Shown here in pieces: positions 11,050 to 22,700 of a DNA stretch of 64,000 nt. Location of the stretch: NCBI GenBank assembly GCA_030248295.1, contig JASANH010001717.1, positions 62,001 through 126,000 on the forward strand, given 5' to 3'. The first letter of the stretch is position 1, and each line of letters opens with the position of its first letter. Position numbers and translations under genes: made by a program. Below the pieces are notes generated by a model. It had not been told where the DNA came from. It saw nothing but the letters and a program-made list of their open reading frames with translations, and ran no database searches. The DNA comes from Mesodorylaimus sp. YZB2_4. Its lineage: Eukaryota; Nematoda; Enoplea; Dorylaimida; Dorylaimidae.

Positions 11050-13700
11050 CAGTGAAAAGTGGCAAGAGACTAAGCAGCATGGGCGCTAGCTGAGTACCTA
11101 TCGCTGTCAGATTATTTAATACGCGCACCTCATATACTCCCCTTTGCACTTTAAAATAAAGGTTCGCCAAAACAATCGCAGTTCAGGTGTTTGCCAAGCC
11201 AGAACGATCAAAACTCGTGCGCAATGTCCATGAACAAAGACCGTACTCACTTTACAGGGAACTGCTACTCGATCGCTCATTGAATGCAGAGATCAACAAA
11301 TCATGTGTGCTTAGTCCTTAGATATCCTTGTTATGAAGAGTCCTGGTTGCAGAAGCAGCGAGGAACTAAAAAATATTCGACGATTTCCATGTTCTGTGGT
11401 ACGAGCATTCCATAGTCACGTGCGAGAGTGTCGCGAGAGCATGGTGTACCCAGCAGATATTTGAGGCCTACCCGTAACTTGGTAACATAACTTGGTAAAA
11501 TCGAAACATAGATGGCTATAGAGCCTCTTGCTCACCGCCAAGCTTTCCACAGTTTGTCACCTTTTCGGTAGCGAATATCACGAGTGCGTGGGTCGCAAAA
11601 GCTGCTGACTAGCGTAGATATGATCAGTGAGTTAAAAATAAGCATATATTTAGTCGAAATTGTTCCATCCGCTCATCCTGCTCATGTTGACCGCACATCC
11701 TATAGCACAGACACTTTGTGCGGACGCAGAGTTGACTTTGGACAGCATTGACGCACTGCACGAGATATTTTTGCTCCAAGTCATTTTGTCGAAACAAGCC
11801 GCTGCACCTAGAGACCTCATTACCAGCAGTCAGAAGTGCCGCGAAAGGACGAGCCTCGGGATGGGAAAAGAAAATTGGGGAAAGAGAAAGAGACTGGGAT
11901 GGAACTGGGGAAAAGAGAGGGACCAAAAACTGCCAAGAATCATCCGTGTCAATGATCACACGGCATGAACCTGACCATGAGCTTTTATTGATCGAGTCCC
12001 AAATTTTGGGCGCTAATTTTTGTGCATCCCATACATCTGTCTTGACCGGTTAAACGGGTGGGGTGACTGAATGCAGTGCCTTGAAGGCTTTGCAGTTGGA
12101 AACTGAACAAGATAAAGGCCACGAAAAACATGGGGCCTGAACAGGAATCGAACCCACAGCAATGAGATTTCTTGTCGAACCTATTACTCAATACGAATCT
12201 GACCAACTCTTTCCGTCCATGAGAGAAGTGCGAAAGCTTTTAAAATAGGTTTTGTGTTAGCCAATTGCTTACAGTGTAAGCTCTTGTCTGGCCCCTCTGA
12301 AACCACACTCATACTGTAACATGTGATGTAAAAGCTCTCGAGTCTCAGATCAGAAAAGCGATTCAGTGGTGGTGATGCAAACAGCTCTTCCATCAAGTGC
12401 GAATCAAGCCCAGCACGCCCGAAATCGCATGCAGCTGTCATGGTCGACAGGCACTCACCATTTTATTAGGGCAGTTGTCATTTTATCAGCAGGTAACCTG
12501 GCTGGCTGTGGCAAGTAAAGGTAGTACAAGAAGAAGTGCGATTTACTGGGGCGGGGCTCGTGATTGAGTTGGTTCAACCATGAATGAGCAGCAAGACGAA
12601 ATACAGTATCGACCCAGGTAAGCGACAGCGCACTGAGAAAAACTTACATATTGGAGTATTCAGAAATTTGTATTCGCAGCGGTTTTCGAGTCATGGGGAC
12701 AGCGATTTCCTCTGGTGGACGTTGCTTTCAGTTAAATCTGAACTGTCTTATACAGGGCATGTTCACGGTGACCATTGACAAGATGATCGCTCTTGGCCGA
12801 TGTCCCAAGCAATTTCGACTTCATATTATTATTTCTGACTTCGAAAATCTGGCTTATCAGTACTGCTCAGGCTACGTTTACTCCGGCCGTTTATCAGGGT
12901 TGTTACTTTTACAACTTTCAAGCAATCCATAAAATTGCTGAAGTAGGTTTCAGCGTGCGCTACTAGAACGACGAAGAGTTCAAGTGCGCTGTACAGTGAT
13001 AGGTTGTGAATGAAGTATGCCGTAGGCTAATTGCTTTGGGACTGGTTCCTGCCCAATTTAATATGCGAAACGTACTTGTGCTGCAACAATACAGCAGAGA
13101 TAGTACAGATCTACATATGCATTTTTTAGTGACTCTGCGGGTCTACGTGAGGGGGCGTGCGGGTCTCCAGGGACTACGTGCGGGCTCAATGCGCATTTCA
13201 AGGATAATATACTGTATAGGTCTTATACTCATGTCGCTCATCCGTGGTGTCGCCCATTCATCGGATCATCACTGAGTTGAAAACCTGAGCTCCGCTCATA
13301 AAATCTAACCTGCCAGGGTCCTAGGATGATCGAACACTGAAACAGGTCAGCCTGGGACACCTTCAAGGAGCTGTCTCTTATACGATTGCCATATCCTTGG
13401 GCAAATGCAAAAGCAGTTTCCTATTTTACTAAAACTCACACTATAACCTTAAAATTCTGGCTTCACTACCTCAAATAACATCAGCTGGTGAGAAGTGGCG
13501 CAGCTGCGGGTTCTCATCAATTACCCCTCTTACCCGTCTCCTTTTACCTCTCACACTTATTGTTAGCTTGTGGCATATTCTGGCCTGCTTTCTAGATCGC
13601 TCTTCTGAATGGCTTCGCATTGTTCGTATAGCCTTTCGCTTTGTCTGACGTTTTGCCTCAGTAAAATTATAATTTTTTAATTGTTTATGTGAACATCAAA
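11050..13700. other. spacer without a confident gene
   Basis: No multi-exon gene could be assembled. Two short frames near 12755-12880 and 13010-13080 are mentioned as a weak observation, and a tRNA-like fragment is listed separately. Confidence 0.45.
12126..12213 (-). repeat. tRNA-like fragment
   Basis: The minus strand ends with a well-formed T-arm-like GTGGGTTCGATTCC and CAGGCCCCA. The 5' half lacks a matching acceptor strand and D-arm. It is probably a tRNA pseudogene or SINE head. Confidence 0.4.
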
Positions 13701-13725
13701 ATTCTCCAGCCGACCTCTTGCTGCC

Positions 13726-16700
13726 ATGAGTTCGAGCGCGCCCACAATTTATATTCCTGGTTATCTCATCAAAGAAGAATGTATCACATCTTATCAAGAA
13801 GAGCAAGGAGGTTATTTCGTCACCTGCCCCTGCAATATTTCATGCAAATGCGAATACTACCCAATGACACCTGATGAGAAGAAATGCTTGGACGAGCGCA
13901 GGTATTGGTGCTTCCTCCTGACATCCATAGCCACGTTCTCCGCCTGTGTAGCTCTAGTTATACTCTGGCGAATCATATCCGTTCTCGTGGAAGATTGTCT
14001 CGAAAGACGTCGACTTAAATCATTGATCGAAGACGAGTGGGCTGATGAGAGAGAGAAGGATAAAGAACATATTCCACTGCAAGAAAGGAAATCTAGTCTC
14101 TATCCCTACCATCATGGACACCACCAGCCGACAGCTATCCAGTCGATCCTCGGTTCGTCTGATCGTCTGCACCAATTACTGCATGGGGCACCAAAACACA
14201 GAAGGCCGAGTGCAGTGTCCATAACGAGCAGCGTGTACGAGAGGACGAGGAAAGAATCACTAAGGCAGATCAGAGAGCGCAGGATGGCCGTGGTCACTGC
14301 CATTGATAATGAACGGCAGATGGACGAGCAACTGCAGGAGACCACTTGGATGACAGAGGCTAAGATTTACGCCGGAGAGCTGATATCAGCCCAGACACTG
14401 AGTGGTCAAATTCTGGTATTGCTATCTTTCGTAGTCACAGTAGCTTCGCTGATTTTGTATTTTTATGATGCTTCCAAGTAAGAATTTGCAATATTTCTAG
14501 ACGGCCATTTGTGATCGTGTTGCCGTTTTCAGTCCTGGTTTTCAAATTGAAAGTTGTGTCAATTGGACGGATAGTCCTGGGCAGCAATTGGACTTCGGAT
14601 TAAATATGTTCTTCTTGGCGTATTTCTTCATCAGAGTGAGTTAAAATTTCAGACTTGTTAATATTCTATGACCACAATGTGCATATGTGGGGTAAACTGT
14701 GGTGTACCTCTTGACGGAAGAGTGACCGGGCATCTTATCACTTTATTACCCAGAACAATGGTAGGGGTTGAATATTCGATGTGAAAGCACATCTGCCCTC
14801 AACCAGAGTTTGCGCAGTCCATTACTGTTCCGAGAGCAATAGATGTCTGCGTGAAAATCAGTTTCAAGCATCAGAACGAGGCTCTTTCTGTGACACAAGT
14901 GGAATATCGACCCTTCGCCTATTAAATTTAATCACGCTGACCACAACCTGGTTTCATTTGTAGCTCATCGCAGCCCAAGACAAATTGTGGTTTCTGTTCG
15001 AAGTGCACAATTTTGTTGACTATTTTACGATTCCGCCTTCAATTGCTGCTATATATTTAGGGAGAAACTGGCTGGGTAAGCTGTCGTTTAGTTGGTCCAA
15101 GTGCGAATATTAAAGTCATCTTTCATTTTCCGTTAGGCCTACGCTTTCTACGAGCCTTAGGCCTCATGACTGTGCCAGATATCCTGCAGTACCTGAGCAT
15201 ATTGAGGACGAGTGGCTCGATTCGCCTGGCTCAACTTTTGAGCATATTTATCAGTGTCAGTTTGGCCGCTGCTGGCTTTATCCATTTGGTAAGTGAATAT
15301 TTTGTGGAGACAGGCATTATTTCGAAAAAAGTAGAAGGCATCAAGCCCAGCTAGAGCGCGTGTATAATGGCTCTTGATGTCTCAAACAGGCAAATTTTAA
15401 CCAAACAGTTTATTTATTCTTCAGCATGCAAAAACTTAAAATCTAGAAGCATGGGTTTTTATGAACTGGGTAACAATAAAATAAAACAGAGGTAATAATG
15501 GGTGTACGTAACAGGTGACTTCGTGACATTGTCATGCTCAAACTTCTTATGCCTTGGCCTTAGCCTTGGCCTTGGCCTTAGCCTTAGCCTTAGCTTTGGC
15601 TTTGGCCGCCTTGGTGCGCCTGGGGCACGAGCAGTATTGAGCATCCTTGCCTGGAGGACCGACTGGGCCAGGTGGACCAGGTGGACCTCTGGGTCCAGGG
15701 TTGCCTAGAAAAAATTCTAGTGTCATTTTCTAGCGCGCGGATTTTAAAAACCAATCCTTACCGGCTGGGCCAGCAAGACCAGGTGGGCCAGCGGGTCCAG
15801 GAGCACCAGGTCTTCCTGCTGGGCCTGGACCGGAAGCATTTGGACCAGGTGCACCAGGTCCACCCTTGGTTCCAGCAGGACCAGGGTCTCCCTTCTGGCC
15901 AGCGACAGCGTTCGCGCCAGGGTCTCCAGCTGGCCCCTGTTTTCCTGGAGTGCCGTCCACTTTCCCGCCTGGTGGTCCCGGTGGCCCTTGGTTTCCTGGG
16001 CGACCAGACGATCCGGGAGCGCCTGGGGCTCCTTTTGGTCCCTATAATACAAAACGTTTGAGCTCTGTGCTGTGCAGCTAACAACGGAGGATGCAACTTA
16101 CACTCGCGCCAGCTGGTCCTGGAGGGCCAGGTGGGCCAGGTGGACCGTACGGGCACCAACGGCAACGACCATCGTGCGTCAGTGGGACCGCTGGGTAGTT
16201 ACCTGGCAAACCAGGTGCACCAGGTGCGCCAGCATCGCCAGGAATGCTGAAAAGAGTCAATGCAAACACCAAATCTGCTTAGTTCATTAGTATATGTTAC
16301 CCATCATAGCCTGGCTCTCCAGCTGGGCCGGGTGGTCCTGGTGGGCATCGGTTATTGGCGTTGCAGTCTGAAAGGTGTCCTCAGAAGCATCGTCCTCTAG
16401 CACACACAGCGTGTCCCACTTACTGCAAGTTGCCGCCTGCCTGGCTTGCCTCGGTTTGGGTGCAGAAGGAGTTCCAGTGCTCTTTATCACAAAAATTTCC
16501 TTCCAAGCATCATCGGCAATCACCTAAATGAGCATAAAACGCTGAGTTCCTGAAAGTGTTTGCTACCACCTCTCAAAACCTTACATTGAATTCGTCCAAG
16601 TCATTCTGGACCATGGATTGGATATCCGCAACCTTGTTCCATAGCATCGGCACGAACACGATGCATCCTAACAAAGTCAGAATGCTGAGGACGGAGGCAA

Positions 16701-19700
16701 AGCAGGCGGCAATTTTGACGGCCATGATGACCTGAAATGGATGAAACCATCACACGAGATCTTGCAGGCTCGCTCGATGGACTTACTTTCTTCGAATGAA
16801 GTCGAAGATGCACTGATGTTCCCTCCTCATCCTCCTCCTTTTATACTCTGTCCAGAGCGAGAAATTTTCTGTCTCATTTCATTTCATGATCTAATTCACA
16901 GCATTGATTTGGAACGAGTCTTCACAGCCACAGATATCCGTTTCTCCTACTTTTTTCGTATATTCTTATATTCTTCGAACTTGCGGCACTTTTTCCTGAC
17001 TTCTTTCGGCGCATCACTCCTGAATGAGAGATAAGAGATGGCCGTCACGCGTGCCGAACGCTGGTGTGAATAACACACTTTTTGTGTCTGTCCTCTGACT
17101 GTACGCAAGACGTCCTCTTCGTCTCCAGCGATAAGTTGCCAGTTGGAGCTGGTTTCATAGTTTTCGCTGTGGAAGAGCCGAAGAGAAGACCCGATATTGC
17201 AGATCAGATTATACGACCAGTTCCAGGCGCGAGAAAGCGAAACCAGAAATGCAGACAGGCACAAATCTGTTAAGATGTGAAAATGACACGCGTAACGCGT
17301 GAATGGCACATATCAAAATTTGGTGTTCTCAGACGTCGAATGCACGACGAAGCGCGAACAGGAGTGAAATGAGAGAGAATGCCCGAAAATTAGACATATT
17401 TTTCTTGGAAGTCAAAGTAATGATCGATAGGGAACTGTTCCAAGGCACTGAGGAGGTGCGACGGTTTGGAACCACCTGCACCACTGCCGCTGCCTCTTGA
17501 CGCGCCTCGTATTTCTTGTTCTACACACAGTTACAATTCATGTCGCAAATAGTAGCCAGCCAAGGGCTTCCTGCAGTGCACCAATATCTATGCACAAAAT
17601 AGTATATGGTGCCAATAATGTCAATGTACAACACTTATGGGACAATGGGACAAAGACAAAGGGCTGGAACACACTGTACTTTGCGCGTGGGATTAACGAA
17701 TAGAAGAGCGACCGCAAGGAGACCGACCAACAAGGACATAGTACGATTTACCATGTCAAATTAGACTTGGCGGTTGGCGGCGTTCCCTGGTAGTACAGCG
17801 CTGTAAGCAGCCATGCAGTGTCGTGGCAAATCTGTGTGTCGTCTGATGCACCAGACGTTTCACAGTGCCTTCCCTCATGATTAGTCTTCTTCCTGATGCT
17901 ATCATTCTCTAAAACAAAAAGTCTTCTGAAAAAGATGAGAGCCAGATACGAGAGCATAATTTGACCAGATTTTGCGCTGGTATCTCAGAAATAGTTGTGT
18001 TTTGGTTATATATGCATATTTTATATAGGTACAGTAATTATGTACCATTTTAAACAAGCCAACACTCATTTTAGCTTGAGAACAGCGGAGATCCATGGCG
18101 TAACTTCGACAACCCCCGTCGCATAACCTACTGGGACTGTGTCTACTTTCTTGTGGTCACTATGGGCACGGTTGGATACGGAGACGTGGTTTGTACCACG
18201 TCTCTGGCTCGATTGTTCATGATTTTCTTTATCCTTGGTGGCTTGGTAAGATGCTAATTTTTAACGCTGAATTTAGTTTTATTTAATGTTGATAATGGAA
18301 TACGATGATTCCAGCGATGGCTAATAGAAACAAATAGTTGTACTCACATCGGTTTAAAAGTGACGGCGCACATTTTCTGGCAGCAAACCACGCAAGTCTG
18401 ATCTGATCTGATAGGCTGATCTTCATTCTCGCCTGTTGAGCACGGCTACTACTAGTGCGATGCCTACTGCTTTTTCAAACATGAAAGCAAATATTCACGA
18501 TCAGCATGAAAACGCTAGCGCTTGCACAAATCATGGGATAGGCAAAAAGTTGATAAAATCACATCAAAACACTTGTTTTACTAAGGTCCGATAGTCACGC
18601 TGTTTTAGTGGTAAATACTCCCCCGAATCCGATGGTTCGTACAGTAGCTACCACTGACGCACCCACCACAACATTGTTGCAGTCCACATCTCGCAAACTT
18701 GCCCTGAATTACCACGTGGCTTTGTTTTTGTTTGACATGGAGCTGCTGATATCCCTGAAAATTGGCTAAATTGTTGTTCTGCTTGCTAAGACAAATTGCT
18801 TTGTGAAAGAACAATCGTAAACCAAAAGGTCGGCATCCACATCACCCGGAAAGATATTTCAAAATTTTTGCACCAAGCCTTTTATAACTTAAAAATTTCG
18901 GTTTGTTTGTGTGGATGCTCGCCAACGCGGTTCAAGCTGTAGCGAGAGGACGTTGTGGAAGCGTACAGATGAAGAGAAAACAAGAGGACCGACTTTTCGG
19001 GCGAGCTGACTGTGAGAGCAGCGACTGAATATAGTACAAGCTTCGATTAACACTATCTCTCATCATAAAGATAAGCGGAGGCCATTGGTGGGCGACTGCA
19101 GGAAGGCAGAGCAACGGAGAAGGGTAGCACTAAAAGCCGCCCCCGCCGCCCCGCCGCCGCCGCTATTAACTAAAAGCCGCCGCCGCGCATACCCGCCGCC
19201 TTGATTCGCAGGTACTATAACCACGTGCGTGAACAGACGGCAAAGTCAGCCCCGTTCAAAAATCCATACCCCACTTTGGAATTATAAGCCTGAAGCCTGA
19301 TCTGATTCTGCCAATAGTTTAGAATAGCAAGGTAAATGTATTACCATATGTATTTCCCGCAATCGACCGCTCCGACTACAGTATACATGTGCGAGCTATC
19401 AGCAATAACAAACCAAAAGATGAAAAATTACATACTGTACGTATATAAAGCGCTTAAAATTTCAATATCATTATCTAAAGTCGATCATCATCATAAACAT
19501 CAGCAAAAAACTCTTTTCACGCATCCAAAAGGTACATGGCCTTGCTAAGCTAATTTACTGCCCAATCTCCCCAACTTTGCTCAATCTGTCTGCCGTAACG
19601 CACTGTTGAGTACAGCTTCGTCAGCTGTGGGCGCAGCACACTGATAGGGCACTTCCAAAGTACTCTTCCGCTGGATTCTCCGAGCAGATACATAGATATA

Positions 19701-22700
19701 TTTATTTCAAAGGCCAGGACTTCCTCCTGACGGTACTTTTCCTATATTAATAATACACGGCGGCGGCGGGGCGGCGGGGGCGGCTTTTAGTGCTACCCCA
19801 ACGGAGAAGCACGCTAAACAGATAAAGGGAAGATAAGCGACATTCAGGGAATGGACTGCTGCGCTAAAATACAGCAAAAGCTGTTCATCAAGGTGATGTG
19901 GGCCTGTAAAAAAGGGGCTAGTTGCAAACACGCCCAATGATGGAGACCACCGTACATTCCCCCCCCCCCCATTCAGGGATTTTCTTGGGGCAATAAGTGT
20001 CCAATCCACAAATACATTGGTGAAGAGATTAAAAGTGCTCCATGGCCCGACACGGGATCGAACCGTGGACCTTGGCGTTATTAGCACCACGCTCTAACCA
20101 GCTGAGCTACCGGGCCCCTGCATGCGAAAGGCTGACCTACATGTTCCCTGCCGGATCCTTTTGACTGCGCACGAACTGTAGAGTTAAAGCGATTAGGATC
20201 TGGTTCGCATTCCGGTGCGGGCTTGAGTTGCTACGGTGACTTGGATACGAAAATTCAATGGCAAACTCTAGGTGATTAGCGTAAGATCATACAAATGGAT
20301 CGAAACTACTTGTGTCTGGAGCTAAGGAAAGACAACAACCAAATGCCTCATGCAATGCGGGGGATTTAAACCTGTCTCTGTATTTCTCACTTTGTAGGCC
20401 ATGTTCGCAAGTTACATACCAGAAATCGTTGATATTGTCGGCTCCCGCCCAAAATATCGTCACCGTTTCGAACCTGAGAGAGGAAAGAAGTGAGCTGAGC
20501 CGATTCTTTTTGTCCACGATGTTTTTCAATAAACAGACAGTTTTCAGGCACGTGGTGGTCTGCGGCTACGTGACCTTCGAATCCGTCAGCCATTTGGCCC
20601 AAAATTTTATGCTGGATGAAAAAAACTCATTCGATATCCAATTGGTGTTTTTACACAGGCATGGAACCAAAAGTCACTACATGCATAACTTCCAGAACCT
20701 CAGGGTTTGCCTTCAGGAAACTTCCAGATCTGGAATTGGAAGGGTTACTGAAGAGGAATTTTACAAAAATGGAATTCATTCATGGATCTGTCATGGAGCC
20801 CTCGGACTTGGCCAGAGTGCAGGTGTGGGCTCTTTCTACATCCCGTTTTCCTCCGCATGAGCATGTGCTCTTGGTGTACACAAATAACATATATGCAAGA
20901 CGGGGTTAATTCGAGGCGATAACTATTGTTGGGTTGGACAATCAAAATGTATGATCGGAATTTCTCTCAAATTACTGATGATTTTATTTCAAAAGTCTCC
21001 GCGGGCACCCTTGCTTTGCATGGAATGCATTCATTGCATGAAAGTACCTCGCTCTATCCCCGGGAAACAGTACAATATGGGGTTTATCTATACGAAACCA
21101 TATTTTACCGTCTTTTTTATAAAATAGTGTCCAGTGAGGGACTTTTACAGGAGGTGGCTGATTATGTTTCTATAAGTCTGCTGACCCTAAAGTTTCTGAG
21201 GAGGGTCAAAATTGTCCGACACCACGGAAATGACTACTAGGGCCAGTTCAAGCAAGGTTTTTCAGGCTGAAAACTCCGACGCTTGCCTCGTTCTTGCGAA
21301 TAAGTACACCACTGATCCAGACGCGGAGGATGCAGCGAACATAATGAGGGTGGTGGGTATAAAGAACTACTGCAGTGACATTCGAGTTATCGTCCAGCTG
21401 ATACAGTACCACAGCAAAGTAAGTTACTGCATGTCACCTCCGTTTGAAAATGACTCACAAATCCATCTTATAGACCTATCTGCTGAATATCCCAACTTGG
21501 AATTGGCGTCAAGGCGACGATGTCGTTTGTTTGAATGAACTGAAACTGGGCATTCTGGCACAAAATTGTCTATCACCCGGTATCTCAACCATGTTGGCTA
21601 ATCTATTTACAATGAGGGGAATAAAAGAAGTAATTTATCCATTCTGAATCGTCTATCAGTTCAAAAAAGAGTTTTTTCAGGGCAGCATTCAGCAAGCCTG
21701 GCAACCAGATTATCTCCGTGGTTCTAGTATGAATATTTTTATGGGAATTTTATCACATAATTTTGTCGGAATGCCGTTCCCTGCAGCTGCTGAGTATGTT
21801 GCAATTTTCCGCTGTTTCAAATTTCCAGCACTACAATATTCAGGTCAGCCTTTTTTAGTTTTATTTTCACTCATCTTCGAGTTTTATTGATTGCGATCGA
21901 AGTGAAAGACGAGGAAGAACGCCAGTGTAACATCGTCATCAACCCGTCCTCTGACGTGGTCATAAGCACTCATACGCAGGGCTTCTTTATTGCCCGAACA
22001 TTAGAGGAAGTTAAAAGGTAAGGATAAGCAAGCGCTGTTTAGATTTCTGCCTCTTACGATCAGCAGAACTTAAAGTTTCAATTTAGTGCTTCTGTGGTAT
22101 ACTGTAACTCTAAAGGACTTCTGCCAGTGCAGTAGACTGCAAGTAAAACTGAAACTTCGTGTACTACACATGCGCTTATGGACTTACTAGTATCGACTGT
22201 ATTTTCAGCACAAAATGTATAGACACAAAGGAGAAAAGTCTTCAGATTAGTCAAAACCAAAATGGGCAGCCTGCTTTTCAATTAGTATAGGTACCAGGAA
22301 AGCAAGACTCAAGTTTCACTATTTTAGTTTGCTCCTGAATAGTTATCCGAGCTATTAGAATGCATAGTCGAGTTTGCGCCCAAATTCACCAGAAGTTTCA
22401 CGAGAGTTCGGAAGTTATGATGTCGATTCCTCCATCAGAAATGAGTGTCATTACGTAACTGCATTGGTCTGTTTTCAGGGTTTTCTACTTCTGCAGAACT
22501 TGCCACGGTCATCTAAGGAATATCAGAATGATAAAGAAATGTAAATGCAAAGACAGTAAGTACATGCAACAATTTTAGCCTTTTGAGGGTTTGAACTCTT
22601 TCACGGCTCATTTTTGCTTAGATTACTTAAAACTAAACCTTTTTCATTTTAGTTTCTCTCTTCCGAAAAGGCGCTCGTCCAGCATCGCTCATGATTCGAC

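Noticed and set aside
15672..16165. Plus-strand and off-frame minus-strand frames over the collagen
   Set aside because: They are shadows of the Gly-Pro-rich exons in other frames.
20312..20860. 182-aa plus-strand open frame within slo-1
   Set aside because: It only links slo-1 exons 6-8 by running through introns in mixed frames; the real protein is read by the spliced exons.
21794..21881. Alternative 35-nt and 38-nt introns in slo-1 exons 11-12
   Set aside because: A single 65-nt intron (21794-21858) with GTATGT and TTTTTTAG gives gap-free alignment with Slo1 proteins; the shorter options insert extra residues.
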